From contig JASSKH010000020.1 of the NCBI GenBank assembly GCA_031763025.1, forward strand, positions 9,856,528 to 9,920,527: 64,000 nt of DNA, in the 5' to 3' direction. The position numbers and the translations under genes were made by a program. The DNA is from Macrocystis pyrifera (taxonomy: Eukaryota > Sar > Phaeophyceae > Laminariales > Laminariaceae). Every line of letters begins with the position of its first letter. The first letter of the stretch is position 1. Under the pieces are notes generated by a model. That model was not told the DNA's origin, ran no database searches, and saw only the letters and a program-made list of their open reading frames with translations. Shown piece after piece: positions 21,220 through 33,170 of this stretch.

Positions 21220-22149
21220 ATATCCAAGGTAAGGGGATTACTGCGGTCAACGCAACCCTTGGCAAAGGATGTCCAAGATAAGGAGACTACTTTGAACGGC
21301 CAGCCTAACCCAGGGTTGAGTCGGCCCTATCTGCGATAAAAAACGCCGATTTCCCTGAAGGATATCCAAGGCAAGAAGACTGATGTGAGCGGTCGTGGAG
21401 TCCCCCTACGACGAACAGGTTAATAGGTTAATCAACACCAGGGCCAATGGGTGATTCTGGAAGGGAAAAACCGATCCCAAGGTGAAGACATTGGAATCAA
21501 TAAAACAATCCACCCCGAAAGTATGGGATCGTTCCGAAACGCGAAGCGGCCGAGAGTGGAGTTCCTATTCTCCTGGTACCCGTTCTCGAAGATCGAATAC
21601 TCGAATAGAACGTAAATATCATGGAAGGCGGCTCTAGGAGATAATTCAGTGCCACAATCCTTAAGAAAGCGGGAGGGTGATCAACGTGGCGGAAGCAGGA
21701 GACTTTTGAATGGGGTGGTACACTCTTGAGGCAAACTAGGAAGGCCATCAACAAGACAGAAATGTAACTAGATCAGCAATCATCAAAGAAGATAAGTAGA
21801 GTCACGCTCAATGAAACCAGAGAGAACGGTAACTGGCTAGTAAACGGCGCCCAACGCTAAGAATGGACCGGCGTGTCACGACAACTATTTGCGCGAGAAG
21901 GAGTGGTCAATTTATGGGCAAGTCCACAACACTCCAAGATCAACGTTATGCACAACGTGCTCAGGCCAACGATGTGGGAAAGGTGAGCCCCGCGGTTTTA
22001 GCCTAGCTTCGTACCGGTGAGCACGTACCTCAACACCGGCCACTAGCATAACCAATGAACCTGTCCCGATCAAAAAGGAACGTCCAACACATGCAAGTGG
22101 TTGAGAAAAATGAGGGGGTCTCGCCAGGTAAACACGAACTCCGAGTCAG

Positions 22150-22400
22150 CCATCCAGTGAACTACTGTGGCCTTGAGTCGATCAGGTAATGGTAGGCGGT
22201 CATCCGCGGCACAGGAGGTGAGTGCGGTGTTGTGGTCGTTGAACTACTTCAGACCGAATGCCTGGAGAAGGGAGTTGCCCGTCGTCGACTCGGCTGTTCG
22301 AATGTTAGAGACTTTCCTCCATGCGGCGCAGAAGAGATCTGCGATTCATCGAATACGCCACGAACCTGCAGTGGCCACCCTGAGCTCGTCATCTGCTCCC
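22150..22400 (+). mobile_element. Possible Ty3/gypsy RNase H fossil
   Basis: The plus-strand frame reads QEVSAVLWSLNYFRPNAWRR, close to the 'E..AVVWAL.HFRPYLWGR' opening of gypsy-type RNase H, then VVDSAVRML in the place of 'VTDH.AL.WL'. No other retroelement domain is firmly recognised nearby and no LTRs were found. If correct, this is an old broken remnant. Confidence 0.4.
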
Positions 22401-24421
22401 GAATACCCTGTCAAAGTTGGCGTGTTCTGCTTTGAGGTGAAATCTTCAGGGAGGCTTTCCGGACGATGCACCTTGTTGTTGAACGTACTGAGGTCCGGAG
22501 GGACTAGCTTCGGAGGATCTTATCCTTCCGGAGCTTGGTGCAGACGAAGAGGTTGCACCGGCAACAGAGAGTGATACAGAAATTAGAGTCAGACTGTATG
22601 TGTACACGTCATGTGTCACCTCTTACGCATGCATACAACCTGTAAAGGCGGTTGAAACCAGTTTATTAACCGCGTTGACTGTCATAACATGCCTGATCAA
22701 TCAACGGCGGTGGTTAAGACGACTGGAATTACGGAAAAATGTGGCATTCTCGGTGTTGCCGAGTTACTATTGCAGCAAGCGTGGACTATCTCCAAGGGCC
22801 ACGAGAAGGTACGAGGGCCCCGTATGTCCACCCTCTGCCATATCAAACTAAGTAACTGACACAGTGCAGAATTCCCGACCGTTAAAGGGAAACCGGGCAA
22901 GAGGTGGAACGCTACCACTGATATACGAATATTCTTATATAGTCAAGCTTGGGTCAGGTGAAGGGGCACAGCTCACGAGGGGTGGTACGTGCAATACCAC
23001 GAAGGTATGCGCCGGCAGGCCCTTGAGGACGAGGACTCCAAGCTAGCTATATCAGAGGCAATGATACCGGAGTTGTTCGCCTTGGTTTACAGCGCATTCG
23101 GTTGTCCAGGCGCGGTACCCACGACGTTGCTGACCCAGGGCAAGTGCAGTTAGCCCACGCTAGCCAACGTAGTGTATGTGCTCTTATGTGAGCATAGGAG
23201 GAACAAATAGATGACCACGTAAGTGACAGTATTGCCCACTAGCCCCCTACAATCGTGGAAGGTCCCTGAGATGTGCATCTAATGCCGTGAACAGGGGCTT
23301 TAAACAGGTATTAGGTTCGAGTATGTGTTTTCTGTGGTGGAATAAGCCAGCACATGCTTTGCTCACATGTCCTGTGCTATCAAAGGAGGCCCTTGCGGTA
23401 AAGCCTCACACTGAGCGATGCGCTTTTCGGAACCGCTATTGGTCCGGGGCGATGCAGGGGGGGAGTTTGCAGACCAGGTGGTGAACCATCGGTGCCAGTG
23501 GCTAGGGTGTTAATATGCTACGGTCCCGTCAATCGCCCCCGAGGGCAGGGAGCTGTCGAAGCGATGGAGGGGGTGGCTTCAGAAAACATTATCGGGACTC
23601 TGCAGGTCTTCGCCTCTTCAATGAAACGAAGAAGTACTCCCCGAGGGATGGATTCGATTCTTCACTCCAGATCCTCGCCCACCATGCGTTCCGTTCACGT
23701 TTGTTGTGCCTGTCACTGACGTGTATCAGGCCTGGGCTAAACGCTTGTCGTGCGTGTCATTGATTATTCGAATGCCTGATATCGATGTTTAACGAACTTA
23801 ACCTGGACGGGTGCTGTACCAAAACCGAGGATGGCGGTGTTTCCGGTGGGCATCAAGACATTCATGAATACTCTGAACTTGGCGATGCCATCGATTCATG
23901 GCTCGTGCACCTGGTCGGCGCATCGGATGTAAGACTTGCCGATGTTCACACTTTGGAGGAAACCTTTGTACATGATATCCGATCGCAAGCCCTCAAGGGA
24001 CGTCACAGACACGTAAATATGCGCATACTTTCTAACTGGCTTGAGGATAATACGAGAGTATCACTCCGCTGCAGCTGCACGTATTGCTGGTTTGAGACAA
24101 GTATGGGAGTAGCCTCCTCGGATGAGGTGAGTGCAGGTTTCAGTCCATTGAAGCTGGATATATTTCACGCCTCGTAAGGACTGCACTACGGTTGAGACTG
24201 CCGTCCTCGCTTGCCGGAGATGAAAACAGGGGAAGAACGAGAAACAACTTCCAGAGCAGCGAGCGAGGTACATCGGCTAGATGCCAAGTTCAGGAGGGAG
24301 CTTCCAGAAATTAGAAGGCGGCAAGCGTTCATCGAAGAGGTATAAGGCGTCAGGTACTAATATCAGCGAGTGGGGATCCAGATGAAAATCGAGATCAGTT
24401 CAATCGTCAAGCGGCAAACCA
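22401..24421 (+). other. Unassigned region with moderate open frames
   Basis: Frames at 23492-23763 and 23785-24177 are open but match no family I know. The second (130 aa) begins MFNELNLDGCCTKTEDGG and contains two Cys clusters. A further charged stretch near 24227-24340 (SEVHRLDAKFRRELPEIRRR) ends at a possible donor, GAG|GTATAA. These could be exons of an unknown gene or remains of a mobile element. Confidence 0.25.
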
Positions 24422-24720
24422 AAGGAAGCAGCTGGCGACAATTTCAGCCTAAACCGTTTGTTTAAGCGGTGGGTCTGGCTGGAAAGGGGAAGAAGACTTG
24501 GAGGGGTTTCAACGTCCGGAGCCAATGCGGTGGAAGGGGCTTGCGGCGATCTCAGTCTAAACGGTTTGCCCAAGCTGCGGATCTGGTTGGAAATGAGAAG
24601 AAAGCTGGCAGGAGTTCAACCGTCCAGAGCAACAACCGAGGAAGGAGATGGCGGCGATTTCAGCGTAAACCGTTTGTTCAAGCGGCGGGTCTGGCTGGGA
24701 CGGGAAGAAGAGCTCCGTCA
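24422..24720 (+). repeat. 108-bp tandem repeat, open in frame
   Basis: About 2.7 units, starting near 24422, 24534 and 24642; the last two are spaced exactly 108 bp, equal to 36 codons. The frame from 24458 reads LFKRWVWLERGRRLGGV, then LPKLRIWLEMRRKLAGV, then LFKRRVWLGREEEL. A second plus frame is also open. Whether it is translated is not known. Confidence 0.6.
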
Positions 24721-25081
24721 TCCGGGGTCGCACTCTTTCAAAATCTGGCAGACCATACCAGACTTGGGGGGTGTTGCGGCAGAGGGACGTGGGGAGCAAC
24801 TAAACGTACGACGAGTGGGGGCATGCAGCCACGAGTCGTTGGGCGCAGAGTAGAGACGGATTGCTGTGTGGGTGTGGCATGGGTGTTTCATTCAGCAGAC
24901 GGTTTTAGCCTGCTGGATGCAAAACGCCTGACGAAGGTGTACAGCGCATGTAGCACGCGGGCCAACACCGAGTGTCTATAGACGCTACATAGGTAAGGAA
25001 GACAATACGTGCAAAACTATAAAGATGGTGGACTAAGTGACTAAATACTGCCTGGAAAAAGGATTAAATGCTAACCAACTG

Positions 25082-25643
25082 TGTTACAGCGGGTGGCGCC
25101 AGGGAGGGAGGTTCACAGCGCTGTGACTGTCGTGACCAGCGCTATGGGGAGGATAATACGGCGCGAGACCACTGTCCTGATCAGGGTCACGCGTCGAGTC
25201 TATTCGATAGACAGAGGGCAAGCTTTGGTTAGCATCCTCTGGGCGGATCTTATAGGGGCAGGGAGGATCCCCGGTGTGGGAACGCCTTCGGTCTCGGGTA
25301 CTGAGCCAGTAACGAGGTTCCGGGACCACCCGGTGTTTACAAAACACCACCAAGTGAAGAAAGAAAGTCAAAGCCAAGTGATTTGTGATACCTGTCCTAT
25401 CGACCCCCAGCCCCTTGGGCCCTGCCTTGCCCGTCATGCCCGTCATCGTGTCTGTGACGCTTCGTTGAGTGTTCGCGCTGACTGCTTGCATCTACTGCAT
25501 TGCATCGATCCACGTTCTGCGTGACCCGATCAATACTGCTTGAAGGCACTTCCTCGAACTCCCAAACACCAGGTGAGCCGGCCTCAGATATCTAACGAGC
25601 GCAGGTCCTTTTTACGATCTGAGAGCTGTACCCTGCTGTAACA
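25082..25643 (+). repeat. 5' LTR of the LARD-like element
   Basis: 562 bp, starting TGTTACAGCGGG and ending CCTGCTGTAACA; the termini form the inverted pair TGTTACAGC / GCTGTAACA. Preceded by ACTG. Confidence 0.88.
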
Positions 25644-25661
25644 TGGTGAACCCAGGGATAT
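25644..25661 (+). promoter_or_regulatory. Primer-binding site
   Basis: TGGTGAACCCAGGGATAT begins directly after the 5' LTR. TGG is the complement of a tRNA CCA end. The reverse complement continues into a TTCGATAT sequence like a tRNA T loop. The tRNA species was not identified. Confidence 0.6.
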
Positions 25662-27633
25662 CGAAGTGCATTGTAGGAGATCGGAGTGTTCGCAAAACGT
25701 GTGCAAGAGATCGGAGCGATTGCAAACTTGTGAAATAATGTCATCGTGTTCTCTGTATAAATCCCACATTTGATCTTGCATAATACTTCACTGCATACCA
25801 GGTACTTGGTATATTCATACATCCACATGTGTTCGTTGTTGCCTGCCTTGTATGAAGGTGATACGTGCAATATGCTGTTGTGTATTCACGCTGCCAATGG
25901 TGCTCTGCTTGTTTGTTTCGTGAGGTTTTGAAGATACTTATCTGGTCAATGCATGCGGGCATACTCGTTGCTTGTGCTGCGTTTGCCTGTTGCTCGTGCT
26001 CGTCTGTTCGCTCGTTGTTCATGATCGCACACTCTTGCATGTTCGTTAATAAATGACTGCATGCTATTGACCACATATTGTCTTCAAAACCGAATGCAAT
26101 CGACGGGTATCGATACAAGCCAAAGGTGCCGTACGTACTAATGCACGCATGCTCTCGTGTACCGTTTGCCTGGTTAGGTGATACCGGAAACTAACAACGT
26201 TGAGCCTTACGCCGTTTGGGCGTGCGTAACCCTATAGAACCATGAACCCCTGGACAACACCGTACATTGTCGGCTGGCAAACATAGAACTTTCAAGAAAA
26301 CCACGGATATTTTTGGTGACTAGTATTCTTGCCGCGATGCTTGTAGACTACATCAGTAGTAATAGACCAATCGTCGTATTATGCACGCCAAATGGAAAGT
26401 CCGATGCACGTTTGACCCTCTTCGGTGTCTCCGGTCGTGCCATTTTCTGTGTTGTATACCAACCGAGCGTTGCGCTCGAGTATCAGGTACAACACCTGGA
26501 GGACTGAAAGCCAAGTACAAGAGGAAAGGACAAAAAAAAACTGGAGCAGCAGATGAAGATCGGCTACGCAAGCCCTCGGGGGGCACGGGTCACACGGGGT
26601 GACATAGTTTCAGCTGGACGATGATGAGCTTGCACACAACGGAGGAAGGTGCGGCTTGCTGTGTCCGGAGGGTTCGGGCTAGATATATCGATGAAGCCCA
26701 ACCTGAGTAGTACCAGGCCAACAGGTATGGAGCGGGTGAAACACAACCGTGGTGATCCTTCTCTTTTTCTGATGTCGTATCCACAGTCGAAAATGCTATA
26801 TTATTCTTGCTGTACGTTTTTCCTCGAGCGTAAAAAAAATCGGGGGGGGGTAGGCTACTGTGTCGCCCTGATTGACTTAGATTTCAAGTCACGCACCAAA
26901 GCTAGAAAACTCGCGCAGCGCATGCCGTAATATGCAGGACCACCAGGGACATGGATCAAGCATGACATAGCGCATACCAGTGACGAGCAGCCCGGTGTGT
27001 TCAGAAAGGCATGGAATCCGAGTAATAAATTGATTGATGTGCTGTATCCATTTAGACTACCATGGAAAGTATTGCTGTGGGCTGTCAATATATGTACGAC
27101 TCAATTAGTCAGCCCAACCTGATCAACCGTCAGTATTTTCGTGGTCACATATCACATGTACTGGTGTTGTTAAAGAATGTCTCACTGCTGGTATCGAAAA
27201 AGCAGTAGTAGGGAGTATTTTTGAATATCATTGCGGAATGAGCGCCTCCCATAGATGGTTCTAAGTGTGAAGCTGGACGTAGTTACAGATGAGCCTACCA
27301 TGCCACGACAACTTGTCTACCGCCGCCCGGGGCAAAGGCACCTCAACTCGGAATTACACAGAAGAGCCGTATCCCCGTCTCTACAATGCTATCAGTAGTC
27401 TAAACACTACGCACGATGCTCAAAAAGATGAAAATAATAGTGCTGACGACCTGCACTGCCGTACACTATTGGTATTAATATCAGTCTTAGTGCATGTAAT
27501 TTGGAAGAAAATACAGGAACCATGCTGCTGGTGTACGCTGTACCTGGAGTTTTTATTTATTTATTTCCCGAACACGGTTGATTTATCGATATACGGGGTT
27601 GGTGAATACTAAACCACAAGCGTACAGGGGGGG

Positions 27634-27930
27634 TGGCTCGCAGTATGCTTTTTACACATACGTACATAAAGGACGTATACAATATATATACCCATAATGC
27701 TAAAACTGTACGGCAAGATACCGAAGGACCCTTTGGCTCGCAGATGGCTCGCAGCACGCTTTTTACACATACGTAATATGTTCATACTAAAACTGCTAGA
27801 TCCCGAGGGACCCTTTGGCTCGCAGTATGCTTTTTGCACAAACGTACATAGAGGACGTATGTGTGTGTATAAAATACATCCATGATACTAAAATTGTATG
27901 GCAAGATCCCGAGGGATCCTTGAGCCTATC
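27634..27930 (+). repeat. Tandem array in the LARD-like element
   Basis: Roughly three units of 70-115 bp, each with GGCTCGCAG, GCTTTTTACACATACGTA and GATCCCGAGGGAYCCTT. Confidence 0.75.
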
Positions 27931-28030
27931 TCTCTTCCTATCTTGACGAGTTATCATGTTGACTCGTTGAAACAGCAGTACCTACACGGCACTATCTGCT
28001 GGATGCACTACACAACACCCGTATGTATAT

Positions 28031-28112
28031 ATCTAGGGTGAAGAATCAGCACGGACACTATTGCTGGATGTCGACGAGTAGAAGAACGGTTTAATGTGAA
28101 GAACACACACAT
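28031..28112 (+). mobile_element. LINE 3' tail fragment
   Basis: CTAGGGTGAAGAATCAGCAC, then GATGTCGACGAGTAGAAG, then TTTAATGTGAAGAACACACA: the conserved LINE 3' end, inserted into the LTR element and ending in a CA-rich tail. Confidence 0.82.
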
Positions 28113-28227
28113 ACACCATATTCACACGGGGCATACTTCAAGCTGGATGAACAGAGTGAAGCTGGGTAGAAGGCGTTGGTCTAACAAACTCAAGACAACA
28201 ACCTGGAGGATGTATATAAATATGTTG

Positions 28228-28500
28228 GTAATACTATTGGTCGTACGGCAAGATCTCCCTCGATCCTTGGGCCTTACGATAGTTGTCCCTTACTACCGCA
28301 GCAAAGCATCAACACCACTGCCTCTCGGCATAAAGTACCGTTGTGAAGCCGTTCTATATGGTATTCATACTACTATAAAGAAATTAACTGTAACAGTTGA
28401 TGATACTATAGGTCGTACGGCAAGATCTCCCTCGATCCTGAGCCCTAAAATAATGTCCCATACTGCTGCCGCAGCAAAGTATCAACACTGCTGCCTCCCG
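28228..28500 (+). repeat. ~172-bp tandem pair
   Basis: Units starting ATACTATTGGTCGTACGGC (28228) and ATACTATAGGTCGTACGGC (28400); both continue AAGATCTCCCTCGATCC and later CCGCAGCAAAG. Confidence 0.75.
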
Positions 28501-28644
28501 GCATGAAGTACTGCAGTGAAACCGGTCAGCTGTCCAGTACAGCAATCAGGTTTTTATTCGGGTGAAAACACCGCATGAAAGCTACGTTGAAACTGAGAAC
28601 TATACAACGACTTATATGTTCACAACATAGCTGGTGTTGTGGTC

Positions 28645-28770
28645 TTCTCGTACCCGGTACGTTGGCATTTCACTTGTTCTACCCGTTACGGTATTCTCGT
28701 ACCCGGTACATTGGCAATTCACTTGCTTTGCCCGGTATTCACCGGTACGCTGGCATTTCCCTTGCTTTCT
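28645..28770 (+). repeat. ~45-bp tandem repeat
   Basis: Three units with TCGTACCCGGTACGTTGGCA or close variants, each followed by a CACTTG or CCTTGC word. Confidence 0.7.
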
Positions 28771-29475
28771 TGTTTTACTCATTGCTTTGTCTGCAAATAA
28801 TAATAAATCAGAACGGACACTGGGTTGGACAGATGTATTTGGGTATATAGAACGGTATGGCACACACATAAGGGAAGTACGTACCCCTACGACTCATATC
28901 CGTGGGGTCTCCATACATTCTACATCCAGTAGTATTATAAAATGGTTTTAAGTATGTTGCCTTCATTCATATTCTATAATATACAGCAGTATCTTCAGCA
29001 TACCAAGCGGTATCACACAGCCTCAGTTTACTCTTGGCAGATACCCCGGATAATTCTGTCCACTACGGCGAGGAAGTGAGCGATGAGATAATTACTGCTG
29101 TGCATGAGCTTCGTACGATACTGCTGTTAATGTTGTACTTCTCCGTCCATGGCCAAAATTTCGATTGAAGCATTATTATCTGCTGTAGATTACGTTAATA
29201 ATGTCCGCACAGAAAGACAAAGATTATACCATGGTATTTATTAGGGTTCGACCTTCTATATACGTATACCCGATCGGGGTCGTGCCCTGAAAGAGTTTCG
29301 TTGGTTTTGATATGGCTGGCCTATTATTTTCATCTAAAGGCCCGCGTGGTCTAGAGTATCGCTTCTGTTTTTAGCGTTGAACCATGGAGCTCGAATCTCA
29401 AGATGGATGAGGCGGGGATTCACGCAATATATACAACAAAAAGGTGTGGAATCAACTGCTGAGATCGCCTAACGA

Positions 29476-29748
29476 GTGTGTGTTCTTCACATTAAACCGT
29501 TCTTCTACTCGTCGACATCCAGCAAGCCCAGTGTCCGTGCTGATTCTTCACCCTAGAAAGATACGAGCTCTGTGGTCACAGACTACGACACAGAGATAAC
29601 ACACCGTGATGCATTAATAGCCTACGTAATACCATGCCTTCGCACTAGGTGCGGCCGACACAACATACATACATACGCCAGCAACCAAAATACACCATAA
29701 AGAAAGAGAAGCAACGAAAAAACCAAACCGAAAAAGAACAAGAAAAAA
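29476..29748 (-). mobile_element. LINE 3' UTR, nearly identical to LINE copy 3
   Basis: The reverse complement matches the 3' UTR of LINE copy 3 (about 61760-62033) with only a handful of differences over some 270 bp, including the TCGGCCGCACCTAGTGCG segment and the final ACACACAC. It lies inside the LTR element. Confidence 0.88.
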
Positions 29749-31774
29749 TAGGCGCAACGAAGAACTGAAGTATTTCCACAATAAAACCCAAGGCACGGAC
29801 CACATCGGGGAGAGGAATAAAGAGCTTGCTGTGTGACACCGGATGTCTACACGTAGGAGGGATAGAGAAAAAAGGGCGAAGATAACAAATGGGATGGAAA
29901 TCAATGATATATCTGTATCGTACATACATAACTACGTACGAAAAAAAATATAAGGTACCTGGTGTGAAAAATCAGCAAACGCGTACGAAGAAACACTGCA
30001 TGGTCGGTGGGCGTAGAGGGGTTTCAAGATCGGTTTGGTTTGAAGAATACACTGCCTGTTGTTAGGTCCACCCCTTGCGTGAGTATCATCTGAAGATTGG
30101 GTTGTCCGAGAACGAATCTGGCCAGCAGGTAAACGCTTTAAACTCCGAGAGTGTGGGGTGGTCAAATACATACTACCAGGTATTGTAGTACGCATGTTCT
30201 GACACTATAACAATAGCTCAAAGTCCTAAAATCCCGCCCGTGATCACTAAACAGGCTGTAAAAACCAAAATGCATCGCGACTGGAGAAAACTAACAAGTA
30301 CGAAATAGTGCCGAACCGGTAGGTGAGAGAAACGGTATTAACGACTTGTCCGATATGGTATGTACATCCCGCATCAATTGCAAATGAATAACACCATGAA
30401 CGTGTCCATGCTATTACACGTACACCCAGCATAGAGCATAAAAGCGGGCAAGAACTTTGGACATCGTGCCGAAAGGACCCCGGATCGTCGGCTCCTATCA
30501 TGAGTGCTTTGCCTGCAGGAATTGCGACTGCTCTCCCAGAACTGATGCATGCATCCTAAGCGGTGGATTCGAGATGCACTATTCAAACCAAACTGAGCAG
30601 AGAAAACCTGGCCTTCTCCGATAGTAAAAACCATTCCCAGGACACGTATACTCATTGACCGCCTTACTCACTAGCGCGGTGAACAGACAGTCAATCGATT
30701 TTCACGCTGTTTTAAGTATCTGACACGGTTCCCAATGTCGACTGGGCATCTTAGTCTTCTGAGTACTGCACTACTGTTGCTGTACATGTACCGAAGTTTG
30801 ACCCTAATTCCAAGTGTTTCGTCCGCGCAATGGAAGGGCAGTTCTAAAGGCCACATGCCCAATGCCCAAACGAGAGGTTCCCTGAATGCCAAAAACAAAA
30901 CGCTAACGGCACCCGAGTTTGCGAACGCGAACGTGTAGGTGTTGAGCGTACCACGCATCCCTGTTTTATTTGTCCGTATCCGAGTAGCGGATGATCCGCC
31001 TGATGAGACAGGAATGCTTGAAGAGACACTAAATTGCATGGCACCTAACACCGAGAAACATGTTGGGATCATAATGCTGCTCTCCACGTGACAATCTTTG
31101 ATCGCAACGATGGCACAATAACAGTAGTGACAGTCGAATAAGAGGCAAGTCGACACAGAACCCCTGCTACGAGAAGGGTATAGCTGGATACGCCCAAGCA
31201 TCTATTACGACCGACCAGGCTCCTTAACCCAATACCAGTGGGATACAGACCATCAGTGTTTCGCTATACGTTTTCGTGAGAATACCTAGGCTTTGGGATT
31301 GTTCACGCAGATTCAGTTTATATACAGATACTCGACGTCACGCGTACAGGAGGTACATGAGAAGGCGTATACCAGGTATCATAACCTTTGGATACCCACA
31401 TGTAGGAAGGAACGAGTGCATGTGCAAGTCGCCACACCACGTACAGGTACACATTTGTGAGACGCTAAACCGAGATGGAACGTGACGAGCTTTGGTATGA
31501 TCTGCGCAACCTAACAGGATACTATTTGTCGCTCCAAGCATAGTGGTCGAGGGTTGAAGGAACGAATCGACAGGTGTGATTGGAATGCGAGTAGGTGGTA
31601 GGCAGTTTCTGTTCTGGGGGGGTGTTTGTCTCCACCTTGCTGCAACTACTTCCACAAAAAGCGTTGTACGAGGGGTACGATTTGGAAGTAGGTCTGGACG
31701 AATGCCGTTTTAAGACGCGTGATTGATTTTAGCACGAACAAGTTGCACGAGTGGACAGTGTCCGTGCTGGGGGG
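29749..31774. other. Internal LARD sequence, no gene
   Basis: No recognised coding sequence. The longest frame (30671-31201, minus) has no family resemblance. Confidence 0.5.
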
Positions 31775-32025
31775 GGTGGCGTAAACGTCAGTACCTTCAA
31801 ACACTTTTTAACTCGGAATCAAATATTTACCTTGGCTAGCGCCAGTAAGTCGATGTGGAGTACCTTGAAACGACCTAGGTCACTCGAATAAAGGTGGCGC
31901 AAACGCCAGTAGCTTCAAACACTTACTTAACTCGGAATCAAATATTTACCTTGGCTAGTGCCAGCAAGTCGATGTGGCGTGAACGTAAGTACCTTGAAAC
32001 GACCTAAGTCACTCGAATAATAATT
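31775..32025 (+). repeat. ~118-bp tandem pair
   Basis: Units begin GGTGGCGTAAACGTCAGTA (31775) and GGTGGCGCAAACGCCAGTA (31893). Both share AACTCGGAATCAAATATTTA and GACCTAGGTCACTCGAATA or a close variant. Confidence 0.8.
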
Positions 32026-32539
32026 TTGGCCCGGAGTAGAAAGAACTCATGAACTTCCTACAGCCCGTGATGAACGTATACATAAAACGACCTCCACATT
32101 CGAAGGAAACGTGAAGTTTTGCCACATCGATATAAACAAGTACGTGAATATATTGGAATACTGATCGGTGAACCGTTATAACAGGTTTGACAAGTCAAGC
32201 CCGCAGGTATATATATAGACAGGGGCAAGGTGGACAGCCACCGCAGCGTCTCGGTAGTGTGGCCACGTATAGCCATACGACAAAAGGCTGGCAGAATTAT
32301 CTGAAGTCTCAGTTAAAGGTTAGGTGGTGGGGTAGGACGATGGTAGCTTTCAGTGGAATCTCTGTCTGGCCAAAAGCTTAAACTTGTAGGTTATTGTCAA
32401 AGTGCAGACGTAGGCCTTCGAGAGGAACCCCCACCTCAGATGCAGGTAAGCCAGGAAGAAAAAACATGTTTTTTCGCAGATGAGTACATGCTCCGAGCGT
32501 GTTAGACAGATGTGGCGCAGGCAGTTCCAAGTGAAGACT

Positions 32540-33010
32540 GTACGAGGGTCAGGTCCGCCGCTCTTCTCAGCACCGTCCAAGGTCAGCACCGCGGGAACAA
32601 GAGGCGCTGCAACATTGGGCCGACGGCGATAGACGGGGGAGGAAGACTGAAGAATATCTGGACGAAGGTCAGGACCGCCGTTCTTCTTACCACCGTCCAG
32701 GGGCAACACCGCGGAAAGGAAGGGCGCTGCAACATCGGGCCGACGGCGATGGATGGAGGAGGAAAGCTGAAGAACATCTGGACTAAGGTTAGGACCGCCG
32801 TTCTTCTTACCACCGTCCAAGGGTAACACCGCGGAAAGGAAGGGCGCTGCAACATCGGGCCGACGGCGATGGATGGAAGAGGAATGCTGAAGAACGTCAG
32901 GACGAAGGTCAGGACCGCCGCTCTTCTTACCACCGTCAGATGGCAGCACTAAGGGAAGGAGAGGAGCTGCAACATCGAGCCGACGGCGAGGTGCGGAGGT
33001 GGAAGGCGCA
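32540..33010. repeat. 120-bp tandem array near the 3' end of the LARD-like element
   Basis: Four units spaced exactly 120 bp (GGTCAGGWCCGCCG at 32547, 32667, 32787 and 32907). Because 120 is divisible by three, frames stay open on both strands; the 250-aa minus frame (32350-33102) with 40-residue repeats is therefore probably not a gene. Confidence 0.85.
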
Positions 33011-33160
33011 GGCGCTGCAGCGGTCCATGATCGTAATACCCGCTGGGCACCGTCGCTCATATGCGCCGGTCTGGCGGGGTGTCCGAGGAGGAAAGCGCAC
33101 ACGCTGTCGCCGGGCTAGCACCGGGGCGCCGGCTTTGTGCCGACAATGGTTTTGTGTCGG

Positions 33161-33170
33161 GCAGGGGGGG
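33161..33170 (+). promoter_or_regulatory. Polypurine tract
   Basis: GCAGGGGGGG ends exactly at the 3' LTR start, the expected plus-strand primer position. Confidence 0.8.

Noticed and set aside
25082-25643. Host gene from the open frames in this 562-bp segment
   Set aside because: The identical segment at 33171, with TG..CA ends, shows these frames lie in an LTR.
29614-29929. Hydrophobic frames resembling membrane proteins
   Set aside because: They are T/C-rich LINE 3' UTR; the same 'protein' appears at 61696-61932 for the same reason.
32350-33102. 250-aa minus-strand frame with 40-residue repeats
   Set aside because: The 120-bp array keeps every frame open on both strands, and it runs antisense to the LTR element.
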